In this document: piece after piece, positions 15,347 through 24,296 of the stretch
How positions within the stretch are numbered: the first letter of the stretch is position 1
Layout: each line of letters begins with the position of its first letter
Source of the DNA: Planotetraspora mira
Lineage (GTDB): Bacteria > Actinomycetota > Actinomycetes > Streptosporangiales > Streptosporangiaceae
Direction: 5' to 3'
DNA length: 64,000 bases
Assembly: GCF_016863275.1 (NCBI RefSeq)
Contig: NZ_BOOO01000004.1
Location: forward strand, 372,001 to 436,000
Made by a program: the position numbers and the translations under genes
Notes under the pieces: model-generated
Seen by the model: only the letters and a program-made list of their open reading frames with translations
The model's database searches: none
Told to the model about the DNA's origin: nothing

Positions 15347-17437
15347 TCAGTCACTCTTCGTGGCGGACGGCACATGAACTGCGAGTACCGTCACGTCGTC
15401 ATCTTGCTCATACCCGGACAACATTCGGTCCACCAGGAAATCCAGCAACATATGAGGGCTGCTCACGACCTCCGGGGGCGCTTCGGCCACAACGGACGAA
15501 AGCTCACGAAGCCCCGCATCCAGCCCCCGCTTGCGGTTCTCGACGAGACCGTCGGAGTAGAGGACGGCCGTGTGCCCGGGCGGCACACAGAACCTGAACT
15601 GCCTCCGGCTGGTGGCCCAGCCGAGGGGCGTGCCGGGCTCGGTCTCGTGGAGCATCGCGGTCCCCTGGGGTGAGACGAGCAGGGGCGGCGGGTGGCCGGC
15701 CAGCGCCAGCGTGCCCTCTCCCGTGCCCGGCTCGACGACCATGTAGGCCAGCGTGGTGACCTGCTCCTCCTCCTCGGTGGCCTCGAAGACCCGATCGAGA
15801 CCCGTGAGGACGGCGGCGGGCGGCGGGTTGGTCAGCGCGAGGGCCCGCATCGCGTTGCGGATGCGGCCCATTCCCGCCGCGGCCTTGACGCCCTTGCCCA
15901 TGACGTCGCCGACGACGGCCGCCACGCGCCCGTCCTGCAGGACGAACGCGTCGTACCAGTCGCCGCCGACCTGGACGTGGCGCGAGCCCGACCTGAACCG
16001 CTGGGCCAACTCCAGGCCTCGCACGACCGGCAGGCGATCGGGCAGCAGGCTCCGCTGGAGCGTCTCGGCGGTCCGGTGCTCACGCTCGAACAAGGTCGCC
16101 CGCTCGACGGCGAGCGCGCACTGGCCCGCGAGGGCCTCCAGGAAGACGCCGTCCTCCTGGGAGATCTTCTGCGGGCGGGTGAAGGAGAACCGCAGCGCGC
16201 CGAGGGCGCGGCCCGCGGCCAGCAGCGGGAGGCCGACCCAGGCGCGCTCGTCGGTGTGCCGGAGGAAGCCGAGGATCTGCTCCTCCTCCGCGCCGGCGTC
16301 CACCAGCTTGGTCCGGAGACTGTCCGGCGACTCGGCGAAGACCGGGCGGCGGCTGTTGACCGCGATGGTCATCACGCTGGACTGGGACAGCTGGATGTCC
16401 TCGCCCGGCGCGCCGGGCGCGTCGGGGATGCCACCGCTGTTGATCACCTTGAGCGTCGCCCGATCGGGGTCGAGCAGGGCGACCGCCGAGTGGTCGGCGG
16501 CCAGGGCCGTACGGCCGACGTCGATGATGACCTGCACCACCTGCTCGACGGTGAGAGCCTCGGCGAGCAGGGCCGTGGCGCCCTGGAGCCTGGCGGTGCG
16601 CAGGGCCGCGGCGCCGAGCTGGTCGGTGAGACGTCCGCGCATCTCCTCCGCCTCGCGCTGCGGCGTGACGTCGGAGTTCGCACCGACCCACTCGACCACC
16701 CGGCCGTGCCTGATGATCGGCACGGCGCGGACCTCGAAGTGCCGGTAGCCGCTGGCCCGGGTGCGGACCCGGTAGCTCCACTCGAACATCGTCCGGCCGC
16801 GCAGCGCCTCGCGCCACGCCTCCTCGGCCCCGGGACGGTCGTCGGGGTGGACGGCCTCGAGCCAGCCGTGGGCGAGGTACTCCTCGAGGCCCTGGCCGGT
16901 GATGGCCCGCCACTGCGGCGCGTCCTCGACGACGCTGCCGCTCGGGGCGGTGATCCACACGAGCTGCTGCTGCGACTCGACGAGCGACCGGTACCGCTCC
17001 TCGCTGCGCCGCAGGTCCTCCTCGGTCATCTGCCGCTCGGTGAGGTCGATGCCGAACAGGGCGACGCCCACGACGCCCTCGTCGCCGTGCATCGGGTAGA
17101 ACGAGACCGCCCAGTGACGGCTGTCGCCGTTCTCCGCCCTGGTCCTGATCCGCTGGTCGGTGACCGGCAGGCCCTCCTCACCGATCCGGCGCAGGGCCGA
17201 GTCGATGAGTGCCGTGAGATCGGCGGCGAGAAGTTCCGCGGGGCGGCGATCGAGATGTCGCTCGACGGGATGTCCGGTCAGTTCGGTAAATGTGGAATTA
17301 ACTCGGACAAATCGACCGGATGGGTCAAAAAAGGCAAAAGCAAACGGAGCCTCCGACATCAAACCTCTGAAGAGGTCGGAGTCTGAGATGTCCAAACCGG
17401 ACTCCCGGGGCCGGGGCACGGAGGTTTCGGCGCTCAT
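15347..17437 (-). CDS. PAS-PAS-GAF-PP2C (SpoIIE/RsbU-like) serine phosphatase
   Basis: The ATG at 17437 with GGAGGTG eight bases upstream gives 696 residues. Domain order: PAS 1 (about 20-135, FAFAFFDPSGRFVRVNSTFTELTG), PAS 2 (about 150-265, with the EWSYRVRTRASGYRHFEVR strand and PAC-like end), GAF (about 290-450, ALLDPDRATLKVINSGG) and a PP2C/SpoIIE phosphatase (about 470-690, VGGDWYDAFVLQDGRVAAVVGDVMGKG; LYSDGLVENR). The metal-binding Asp of GGDWYD and GDVMGKG are present. Such proteins dephosphorylate anti-anti-sigma factors in partner-switch networks. No anti-sigma gene is adjacent, so its partner is unknown. Confidence 0.93.
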   Translation of the reverse strand: MSAETSVPRPRESGLDISDSDLFRGLMSEAPFAFAFFDPSGRFVRVNSTFTELTGHPVERHLDRRPAELLAADLTALIDSALRRIGEEGLPVTDQRIRTRAENGDSRHWAVSFYPMHGDEGVVGVALFGIDLTERQMTEEDLRRSEERYRSLVESQQQLVWITAPSGSVVEDAPQWRAITGQGLEEYLAHGWLEAVHPDDRPGAEEAWREALRGRTMFEWSYRVRTRASGYRHFEVRAVPIIRHGRVVEWVGANSDVTPQREAEEMRGRLTDQLGAAALRTARLQGATALLAEALTVEQVVQVIIDVGRTALAADHSAVALLDPDRATLKVINSGGIPDAPGAPGEDIQLSQSSVMTIAVNSRRPVFAESPDSLRTKLVDAGAEEEQILGFLRHTDERAWVGLPLLAAGRALGALRFSFTRPQKISQEDGVFLEALAGQCALAVERATLFEREHRTAETLQRSLLPDRLPVVRGLELAQRFRSGSRHVQVGGDWYDAFVLQDGRVAAVVGDVMGKGVKAAAGMGRIRNAMRALALTNPPPAAVLTGLDRVFEATEEEEQVTTLAYMVVEPGTGEGTLALAGHPPPLLVSPQGTAMLHETEPGTPLGWATSRRQFRFCVPPGHTAVLYSDGLVENRKRGLDAGLRELSSVVAEAPPEVVSSPHMLLDFLVDRMLSGYEQDDDVTVLAVHVPSATKSD

Positions 17438-17613
17438 GGTCGGCACCTCCGTCGCGTGCCAGGCTCTCCCACGAGGCACATCTCCATAACTGTGATTGGT
17501 AGCGCGATCTGCCCTACATCATCGGTGATGGGCATGTACGGACGGAAGCCCCGCCCGCCATACGGTCAACGCATCCTGTCAAAAGACCGGCACCCCGCGC
17601 AGGAAGATCCGGC

Positions 17614-18180
17614 TTACTTCTTGGCCGCCCGCTTCGCTTCCTGTTTCGTCGCACGGACCAGTTCCAGACTGCCGGCGTCGACGACGTCGGCCACCGACCG
17701 GTGCACGCCCTCCTCGCCGTACGGCCCGGCCGCCTCACGCCACCCCTGCGGCCGGACACCGAGTTGCTTGCCCAGCAGTGCCACGAAGATCTGCGCCTTC
17801 TGCCGCCCGAATCCGGGCAAGGCCATCAACCGGCCCAGCAGTTCGGCACCATCGCCGACATCTTCCCACACCCCGTCGGCCGAGCCGTCGTAATGCTCGA
17901 CCAGGTAGGCCGCGAGCTGCTGGATCCGGCCCGCCATCGACTTCGGATAGCGATGAACCGCGGGCTTGGCCGCCAGCAGATCCGCGAACTGCGCAGGATC
18001 ATAGGAGGCGATCTCCCGCGCGGCCAAGTCATGGCCCATCCTGTCGGCGATGGCCCGGGGCCCCGAGAACGCCCATTCCATCGGAATCTGCTGGTCGAGC
18101 AGCATGCCGATCAGAAGGGCGAGGGGGTTGCGGCCGAGCAACTCGTCGGCCTCCGGTTGCTGTGCGAGCTGGATCCGCAT
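17614..18180 (-). CDS. HhH-GPD family DNA glycosylase-like protein
   Basis: The ATG at 18180 gives 188 residues starting MRIQLAQQPEADELLGRNPL, the conserved N-terminus of a short actinobacterial HhH-GPD group; frame upstream of it has no coding character. The helix-hairpin-helix reads LMALPGFGRQKAQIFVALLGKQLG. The catalytic Asp normally found shortly after this hairpin in MutY/Nth enzymes is not obvious in RPQGWREAAGPYG, so activity is uncertain. A Lys/Ala-rich C-terminus follows. No Shine-Dalgarno is seen. It is divergent from the small gene at 18281. Confidence 0.85.
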   Translation of the reverse strand: MRIQLAQQPEADELLGRNPLALLIGMLLDQQIPMEWAFSGPRAIADRMGHDLAAREIASYDPAQFADLLAAKPAVHRYPKSMAGRIQQLAAYLVEHYDGSADGVWEDVGDGAELLGRLMALPGFGRQKAQIFVALLGKQLGVRPQGWREAAGPYGEEGVHRSVADVVDAGSLELVRATKQEAKRAAKK

Positions 18181-18213
18181 GCGACAAGCTTGGCATGTGA
18201 CGTCATCAAAGGG

Positions 18214-18241
18214 TTGACAGTCGCCCGGAAAGGGGTGGAAT
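18214..18241 (+). promoter_or_regulatory. Sigma-70-like promoter for the gene at 18281
   Basis: TTGACA (18214-18219) and TGGAAT (18236-18241) are spaced by 16 bp, giving a start site about 30 bases before the ATG at 18281. It is the clearest housekeeping-type promoter in the window. Confidence 0.6.
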
Positions 18242-18280
18242 AAGGGGCGGCAGGTCCCCATTGAGCGAGGAACGCAGCCT

Positions 18281-18526
18281 ATGCCCGCACTCGCAATGCG
18301 TGTCAGTGGCGGCCCGTCCGCGGAGGCCGAGCTCCGCGGATACGTGATCGCCCGGCTGGCCGCCGAATTCCTGAGCATCCCCGTGAGCTCCATCAACCGC
18401 TGCGTCACGGACGTGTCCGCGTGCGCAGGTCACCTGGGGCTCGACGTCACACCCGAGATCGTCGAGCGGGTCGCCCGCGAGCACCTGCTCGGAATGGTCA
18501 ACTCGGCTCCGCCGTCCCGCACATAA
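18281..18526 (+). CDS. Small protein resembling the three-helix-bundle dimerisation domain (DUF3562)
   Basis: The 81-residue protein has a GAGGAA ribosome site and a clear promoter. Its body (AELRGYVIARLAAEFL, then SSINRCVTDVSACAGHLG, then TPEIVERVAREHLLGMV) forms three predicted helices with the spacing of DUF3562 proteins, which often accompany actinomycete regulators. The assignment is from pattern only. It lies head to head with the HhH-GPD gene and 86 bp before a large unknown gene on the same strand. Confidence 0.7.
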   Translation: MPALAMRVSGGPSAEAELRGYVIARLAAEFLSIPVSSINRCVTDVSACAGHLGLDVTPEIVERVAREHLLGMVNSAPPSRT

Positions 18527-18612
18527 CGGGGACGTCACCGGCCCGCGTTCCTGATGCCGTTCGGCGCGGGAATGCGAGAGGGTGGGAGCGTGAGCGAGCG
18601 GAACGAGTTCTC

Positions 18613-20175
18613 GTGAGTCGTCGGCACCGACGAGATCCCCGGGAGACCCGGCCGCCGGACGACGTTTTCGCGGAGATGTTGCTGGCGGCCCGGGAGCTGC
18701 TCGCCGTCCGCAGCCCGCTCGACGCCGAGCTCATGGTGTCCGACATGCTCGGCGCCTGGTGGGGAAGGCGGCTGCGCGGCGGCGACGTCGAGCAGATACT
18801 CGGCGAGGGTCTCGTCGACTACGCGGCCAAGGCCGGCACCCCCGCGGCGCTGACGCTGCTCGTCTCCGTCGCCTATCTCGGCACCGCCCGCCAGGCCGCC
18901 AAGGCCGAGGGCGCCGCGCTCGCGCTGATGGAGTCGGACGTGGCCAGGCCCCAGTGGGCCGACCGCGTCGGCGCGGTGAAGCCCGCGGGGTGCTACGTCT
19001 CCAGGGACGTCTACGGCGACCAGGACACCGTCGTGTGCACCTTCGCCTACAACGGGCAGGACACGCACGCCCTGGTCCTGGTGGTCGACTACAACATGGG
19101 CGGCATGGCCAGGGACGCGTGGGTGTCGTCACAGGTCGACAAGCTGCTGGAGCAGGCCAGGCAGGAGGCCTCGGGGAACGCCCTGCTGCGCTTCCAGGAG
19201 ATCGAGCCGCAACAGGCCCGGGCGCTGCTGGACTTCGCCATGAAGGCGACCGGGGCCGCCCAGGGCCGCAAGACTCCCAAGCTCGTCAGCGACAGCTACA
19301 GCGCCTACCACGCCTTCGCACGGGCGCGGATCAAGGCCCTGCCGCCGGGACGCCTGCGCCCGGAACCGGCGCACACGGAGGCCCCCTACAGCCGGGACCG
19401 CCGCGCGATGCTCGCGGCCGAGTTCCTGGCCTCGGACGCGGCGGAGAACCTGTCCGACCCGTCGGCGGCCTCGCGATGCACCGACCACATCATCGACTAC
19501 GGCTGTGACCAGGACTTCGGGCGGCCGATGCGGGTGAGCCCGACCAAGTGCGAGACGTTCCTGCTCGACTGGCTGCCGCGCAAGGTCCTGCTCTCCCCCG
19601 CCGAGCAGGACGCCATTCCGCACGTGCTGTCGGCCTGGGTACGTTTCGCCGCCCCGCGCATCGGACTGCCGGAGGAGGGCGTCCGGGCCACCTTGGACGC
19701 GGTCTGGGAGGCGACGGCACGCTTCACCGAGGCCTACCGGGACCCGACGTCGTTCGGCCTGGACCCCTCACTCGTGCGACGGCTGCTGCCCGACGGCGAC
19801 CTGTCCGCCCTCGCCCGGCGGGCGTTCGCGTTCCCGCTGCTCCAGGGCATGCGCGGCTCGACCGACCTCGACCTGCTCAACCCGTCGGACGAGGCTGACC
19901 GGCGGATCCTCCTCGAGATCGACCACGCGGACGAGCTGAGCAGGCACGACCTCGAGGAGCATCTCGCCTGGCACGAGGAGATAGCGGGCAGGTTGTGGGT
20001 CGGCGACCCTCCGCAACTGTGGGAGGCGGCCCAGCGGCTGATCGATCTCGGGCACGACCGGCACGACGTGCTGCACATCCTCATCGAGATCGCCGAGCGG
20101 ATCGGCGACCACCCCGACGAACTGGCCGCGGCTCTGGACGACATCGCCGACATCCCGGACGAACCACCGGTCTGA
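18613..20175 (+). CDS. Conserved actinobacterial protein of unknown function
   Basis: The 520-residue soluble protein starts at GTG 18613. An eight-codon frame (GTG 18590 to TGA 18614-18616) with a better ribosome site (GGTGGGAG) ends across this start, so translation may be coupled. No domain is recognised. Features: an N-terminal helical part (FAEMLLAARELLAV), a beta-rich centre (DTVVCTFAYNGQDTHALVLVVDYNMGG) and a C-terminal helical part with repeated Trp/Leu. The central strand resembles sequences in uncharacterised actinomycete proteins that act as plasmid/SEC-C-like accessories, but I cannot assign a role. Confidence 0.8.
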   Translation: MSRRHRRDPRETRPPDDVFAEMLLAARELLAVRSPLDAELMVSDMLGAWWGRRLRGGDVEQILGEGLVDYAAKAGTPAALTLLVSVAYLGTARQAAKAEGAALALMESDVARPQWADRVGAVKPAGCYVSRDVYGDQDTVVCTFAYNGQDTHALVLVVDYNMGGMARDAWVSSQVDKLLEQARQEASGNALLRFQEIEPQQARALLDFAMKATGAAQGRKTPKLVSDSYSAYHAFARARIKALPPGRLRPEPAHTEAPYSRDRRAMLAAEFLASDAAENLSDPSAASRCTDHIIDYGCDQDFGRPMRVSPTKCETFLLDWLPRKVLLSPAEQDAIPHVLSAWVRFAAPRIGLPEEGVRATLDAVWEATARFTEAYRDPTSFGLDPSLVRRLLPDGDLSALARRAFAFPLLQGMRGSTDLDLLNPSDEADRRILLEIDHADELSRHDLEEHLAWHEEIAGRLWVGDPPQLWEAAQRLIDLGHDRHDVLHILIEIAERIGDHPDELAAALDDIADIPDEPPV

Positions 20176-20233
20176 CCCCGCGGCCCGGCCGATCTGCGGC
20201 AGGATTGATGATGCGAGGGGGGCGGCGGAGACC

Positions 20234-21007
20234 ATGAACGCAGTGATCGATCTGAACGCGGATCTCGGGGAGGGCTTCGGGGTCTGGAGCCTCGGCGAGG
20301 ATCTGGCCCTGCTCGACATCGTGACGAGTGCGAACGTGGCGTGCGGGTTCCATGCGGGCGACCCGCTCATCATCAGACGGACCTGCGCCGCAGCCGTGGA
20401 CCGGGGCGTGGCCATCGGGGCCCAGGTGTCCTACCGGGACCTCGCCGGGTTCGGCCGCAGGGAGATGGACGTCGACCCCGAGGAACTCTGCGCCGAGGTG
20501 CTCTACCAGATCTCGGCCGTCGACGGGATCGCCAGGGCCATGGGCGGCGAGGTGACCTACGTCAAGCCGCACGGAGCCCTCTACAACCGGGCCTGCCGGG
20601 ACGTCGTCCAGGCGGAGGCCGTGGTGGCCGCCGTGGCCGACTACATCCCCTCGGCAGGGCGGCCTCTGCCGGTCCTCACGCTGCCCGGCTCGGTGCTGCA
20701 CGAGATCGCCGCCGGATACGACGTGCCCACGGTGACCGAGTCCTTCGCCGATCGCGCCTACACACCGGCGGGCACGCTCGTGTCGCGCCGCGAGCCCGGC
20801 GCCGTCCTGCACGACCCGGACGAGGTGGCCGCCCGCGCGGTGCGGATGGCCCTCGAGGGGACGGTCACCGCCGTCGACGGCACCGAGGTGCGGATCGCCC
20901 CCCGCTCCGTCTGCGTCCACGGGGACACCCCCGGCGCCGTGGTGCTCGCGGAGGCCGTGCGCAAGGCGCTCACGGAGGCGGGCGTCACCCTGGAGTCCTT
21001 CGCATGA
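20234..21007 (+). CDS. pxpA: 5-oxoprolinase subunit A (LamB/YcsF family)
   Basis: The 257-residue protein has the PxpA hallmarks IDLNADLGEGFG at the N-terminus, SANVACGFHAGDP, AHPSYRD-like AQVSYRDLAGFGRR, VKPHGALYN and a C-terminal CVHGDTPGA. With PxpB and PxpC it hydrolyses 5-oxoproline to glutamate using ATP. A GGCGGAG site precedes the ATG. Its stop overlaps the pxpB start as ATGA. Confidence 0.96.
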   Translation: MNAVIDLNADLGEGFGVWSLGEDLALLDIVTSANVACGFHAGDPLIIRRTCAAAVDRGVAIGAQVSYRDLAGFGRREMDVDPEELCAEVLYQISAVDGIARAMGGEVTYVKPHGALYNRACRDVVQAEAVVAAVADYIPSAGRPLPVLTLPGSVLHEIAAGYDVPTVTESFADRAYTPAGTLVSRREPGAVLHDPDEVAARAVRMALEGTVTAVDGTEVRIAPRSVCVHGDTPGAVVLAEAVRKALTEAGVTLESFA

Positions 21008-21627
21008 CGATCCGGCGGGCGGGCGAGCAGGCCCTGCTGGTCGAGACGGGCTCGCTCGAGGCCGCCCATCGCCTGGACGCGCTGCTGCGGGCCGACCGGC
21101 CCGAGCACGTGGAGGAGATCGTGCCCGGCCAGGAGACCGTCCTGGTCGTCGCGCCGGACGCCGACCAGGAACGCCTGGAGTCGAGGCTGGCCGGCCTGCT
21201 CGCCTCGGTGACGGACGCCGGTCCGGCGCGGGACGAGACCGGCACGGCGGCCAGGATCGTCGAGATCCCCGTGGTCTACGACGGCGACGATCTCGACTCC
21301 GTGGCCGCGCTGACCGGCCTCACCGTCGCCGAAGTGATCGCGCTGCACGCCGGATCGGAGTTCGTGGTGGGCTGGCTCGGCTTCGCCCCGGGATTCGCCT
21401 ATCTCATCGGGCTCGACCCCCGGCTGCACGCGCCGCGCCTGGACGCGCCGCGCACGTCGGTGCCGCCCGGGTCCGTGGCGATCGCCGGGCCGTACTCCGC
21501 CGTGTATCCCTCGGCGTCCCCCGGCGGATGGCGGCTGCTCGGCCGTACGGACGTGCGGGTCTGGGACGTGGCGGCCGACCCTCCGACGAAGTTGCCGCCG
21601 GGGACGCGGGTCCGGTTCCTGCCATGA
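21004..21627 (+). CDS. pxpB: 5-oxoprolinase subunit B (KipI-like)
   Basis: The 207-residue protein begins RRAGEQALLVE and contains the KipI-type core EIPVVYDGDDLDSVAALTGL, FVVGWLGFAPGFAYL and PRTSVPPGSVAIAGPYSAVYP, which ends SPGGWRLLGRT, as in cyclophilin-like PxpB. It acts in the 5-oxoprolinase complex with PxpA and PxpC. It overlaps both neighbours by ATGA, so the three genes are translated together. Confidence 0.95.
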   Translation: MTIRRAGEQALLVETGSLEAAHRLDALLRADRPEHVEEIVPGQETVLVVAPDADQERLESRLAGLLASVTDAGPARDETGTAARIVEIPVVYDGDDLDSVAALTGLTVAEVIALHAGSEFVVGWLGFAPGFAYLIGLDPRLHAPRLDAPRTSVPPGSVAIAGPYSAVYPSASPGGWRLLGRTDVRVWDVAADPPTKLPPGTRVRFLP

Positions 21628-22490
21628 TCGAGATCGTGTCGCCGGGACCGTACGCGACCGTCCAGGACCTCGGCCGGCCCGGCTACGCCCATCTCGGCGT
21701 GCCGCGTTCCGGCGCGGCGGACGCCCCGAGCCTGCGCCTGGCCAACCGGCTGGTCGGCAATCCCGAGTCCGCGGCGGGGATCGAGCTGACCTTCGGGGGC
21801 GCGGCGCTGCGCTTCGGGGACAACGCGTGGATCGCCCTGACGGGGGCTCCGTGCCCGGTGGACGCCGACAGGCGGCCCACGGGCATGTGCGCGCCCGTCT
21901 GGATCCCCCAGGGCGGCACGCTCCGCGTCGGCACCCCCCGGGAGGGCCTGCGTACGTATGTCGCCGTGCGGGGCGGGATCGGCGTCGAACCGGTGCTGGG
22001 CAGCCGGTCCACCGACTCGCTGTCCGGGCTCGGGCCGCCGCCGTTGCGGACGGGGACGGTCCTTCCCGTCGGCGGGGCCGGGCCCTCGGCCGCGATCAGG
22101 GTGGACTCCGCCGTTCAGGGCCCGTTCTCCTCGTGTCCGCCCGTACGGATCGTGCTCGGGCCGAGGGCCGACTGGTTCACGCCGGACGCCGTCGCGGCTC
22201 TGCGCGCCGGGCCGTACGAGGTCGCCACGGAGATCAACCGCGTGGGCGTCCGGCTCAGGGGCACGGCGCTGGAGCGGGCCCGCGGGGGCGAGATCCCCAG
22301 CGAGGGGATGACGCTGGGGGCCGTCCAGGTCCCCCCGGACGGCCGGCCCATCGTCTTCCTCGCCGACCATCCGACGACGGGCGGTTACCCGGTGATCGGT
22401 GTGGTGGCGGCGCGCGACCTCTCCCTGGTCGCGCAGTTGCGACCCGGCGACCGGTTGTGGTTCCGGCCGGTGCCGGGCGTCAGGACGTGA
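21624..22490 (+). CDS. pxpC: 5-oxoprolinase subunit C (biotin-dependent carboxyltransferase-like, KipA)
   Basis: The 288-residue protein starts MIEIVSPGPYATVQDLGRPG and has the ELTFGGAALRF, TYVAVRGGI and TTGGYPVIGVV segments of PxpC. Together with PxpA and PxpB it forms 5-oxoprolinase. Its start overlaps pxpB and its end overlaps the convergent solute-binding protein gene by 11 bp. No transport gene for 5-oxoproline is seen in the operon. Confidence 0.95.
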   Translation: MIEIVSPGPYATVQDLGRPGYAHLGVPRSGAADAPSLRLANRLVGNPESAAGIELTFGGAALRFGDNAWIALTGAPCPVDADRRPTGMCAPVWIPQGGTLRVGTPREGLRTYVAVRGGIGVEPVLGSRSTDSLSGLGPPPLRTGTVLPVGGAGPSAAIRVDSAVQGPFSSCPPVRIVLGPRADWFTPDAVAALRAGPYEVATEINRVGVRLRGTALERARGGEIPSEGMTLGAVQVPPDGRPIVFLADHPTTGGYPVIGVVAARDLSLVAQLRPGDRLWFRPVPGVRT

Positions 22491-24177
22491 ATCCGATGTC
22501 GGCGTACTTGAGGTCGTAGAACCCGCTGGCCCCGATGTTGGCCAGGGTGGACCGCACGGCCACGTTCTGCGGCGTCTGGTAGAGCGGCAGGACGTTGATC
22601 TCCTGCCAGACCAGCCCGTCGGCCGTGTTGACGGACTCCTCGGCCTCCGCCAGGTCCAGCACGCTGCCCGCCCGGTACATCGCCTGGTCGATCTCGTGAC
22701 TGCCGGTGCGGCCCAGGTTGGAGTACCACTTCATGTCGTCACCCTTGGCCGCCTCGCCATTGGCGTACACGTCGAAGGCGTTCGAGATCGGGTACGGCGT
22801 GGCCGGATACGAGAAGGCGGTGACGTCGAAATTGCCCGGGATCAGGTACTTGGTGAAGAAGTCGTTGAACGGCACCGTCTGGATCGTGACGCCGACCCCG
22901 ATGCGCCGGAGCATGAGCCTCGTCACCTCGGCCTCGGTGTCGCTCACGCCGACCCCCGACGGGACGACGAAGCGCAGGTTCAGCGGGGTGCCGTTCTTGG
23001 CCCTCGTCTTGCCGGACAACTTCCAGCCGGCCTCGTCGAGCAACTGCCCGGCCCGCTGCGGGTTGTAGACGCCGAGATCTCCCGCGTTGCCGCGATACCC
23101 CTGCTGGCTGTTGGCCAGGAAGTGGTTGTCGAGCGTGACGGCCGGCCAGCCGAGCCCCTTCAGGTCGAGTTGCATGAGGGCGCGGCGGTCGAGCGCCATC
23201 GCCATCGCCCGGCGGACCCGGAGGTCGGACAACGCCGGGCTCTCGCCGTTGAAGGTGAACTGCCGGAAGTCGGTGCCCGCCGCCTGCCGTACGACGGCGT
23301 CCCAGGCCCCTCTCGCCCGCGAGTACTCGTCGGGAGAGGCGCCCACGTCGAAGACGTCCACCTCGCCCTTGGTGAAGGCGCGGACCATGTCGGTCTTGAC
23401 GCCCCTGAAGACGATCTTGTCGAGCTTCGCCTTGTCGCCCCACCAGTTGTCGTCGCGGTCGAGCGTGATCGTCTTGTTCTTCACGTCGAACGAGGACAGC
23501 TTGAACGGGCCGGCCGTGACAGGGATCTTGTTGACCCAGTCGGAGTTGAACGCCTCGGGCGTCGCGTTGGCCGAAGCCGGATACAGAGGTGAGAACAGCG
23601 ACTGCCACTCGTTGAACGGCTGCGCCAGCGTGACCACCACCTCGTGGTCGCTCGCACCCCTCGTCACGCTCTGGATGTTCTCGTAGGCGATCGTGGAGTC
23701 GACGCGGAAGGCCTTGTTCTGCCCGTTCATCGCCTTCCACTGCGCCGCGTAGTCGGCCCAGGTGATCGGCTTGCCGTCCGACCACTTGGCCTTCGGGTTC
23801 AGCGTGTAGGTGATGACCTGGTGAGGCGTGGTCGCGGTGACCCTGGCGTTGGTGACGTAGTCGAGGTCGAAGGAGACCTGCCCCCTCTCATCCGACCGGA
23901 AGGGGGCCGGCATCAGGGCGCTCATGACCGTGTCGACGCTGGTGATGTCGCCGTCGATGTGGTTCTGGTTCCACTGGGTGGGGAAGTCGCCGAGCCCCCA
24001 CTTGAGGGTCCCGCCGTCCCGCACCTTCTCTCGCGGCACCGGGTTGATGTCGATCGCCTTGACGGGAGACGGAGCGAGGCTGCTTCCGCGCCACCCCGGG
24101 ATGTTGTCGCCCCCGCAGGCGCTCACGGATCCCAGAGCGATCAGTGCGGCCAAGACGGCCGGCCATCGTGCTCTCAA
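22480..24177 (-). CDS. ABC transporter family-5 solute-binding lipoprotein
   Basis: The start is TTG 24177 with GGAGAG six bases upstream, giving 565 residues. A lipoprotein signal ends in the lipobox SVSAC (Cys21). The rest is an SBP_bac_5 fold as in oligopeptide-binding proteins: GGTLKWGLGDFPTQWNQNHIDG, YTLNPKAKWSDGKPITWADY, ITVAGPFKLSSF-like segments and FTKGEVDVFDVG. It probably captures peptides outside the cell. No permease or ATPase follows, so it is an orphan or pairs with a transporter elsewhere. An AT-rich inverted repeat (TGATTA/TAATCA, 24213-24235) lies just upstream. Confidence 0.92.
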   Translation of the reverse strand: MRARWPAVLAALIALGSVSACGGDNIPGWRGSSLAPSPVKAIDINPVPREKVRDGGTLKWGLGDFPTQWNQNHIDGDITSVDTVMSALMPAPFRSDERGQVSFDLDYVTNARVTATTPHQVITYTLNPKAKWSDGKPITWADYAAQWKAMNGQNKAFRVDSTIAYENIQSVTRGASDHEVVVTLAQPFNEWQSLFSPLYPASANATPEAFNSDWVNKIPVTAGPFKLSSFDVKNKTITLDRDDNWWGDKAKLDKIVFRGVKTDMVRAFTKGEVDVFDVGASPDEYSRARGAWDAVVRQAAGTDFRQFTFNGESPALSDLRVRRAMAMALDRRALMQLDLKGLGWPAVTLDNHFLANSQQGYRGNAGDLGVYNPQRAGQLLDEAGWKLSGKTRAKNGTPLNLRFVVPSGVGVSDTEAEVTRLMLRRIGVGVTIQTVPFNDFFTKYLIPGNFDVTAFSYPATPYPISNAFDVYANGEAAKGDDMKWYSNLGRTGSHEIDQAMYRAGSVLDLAEAEESVNTADGLVWQEINVLPLYQTPQNVAVRSTLANIGASGFYDLKYADIGFTS

Positions 24178-24296
24178 CGTGCTCTCCGATTCCTCCAGCT
24201 ACATATCGCACTTGATTAGTAGCAGAAAGTAATCACTCCCGGCCATCTGGACGCGCGAGCACGAAAGACATAGACCGTCAGGACTCCTTCAGCGGG

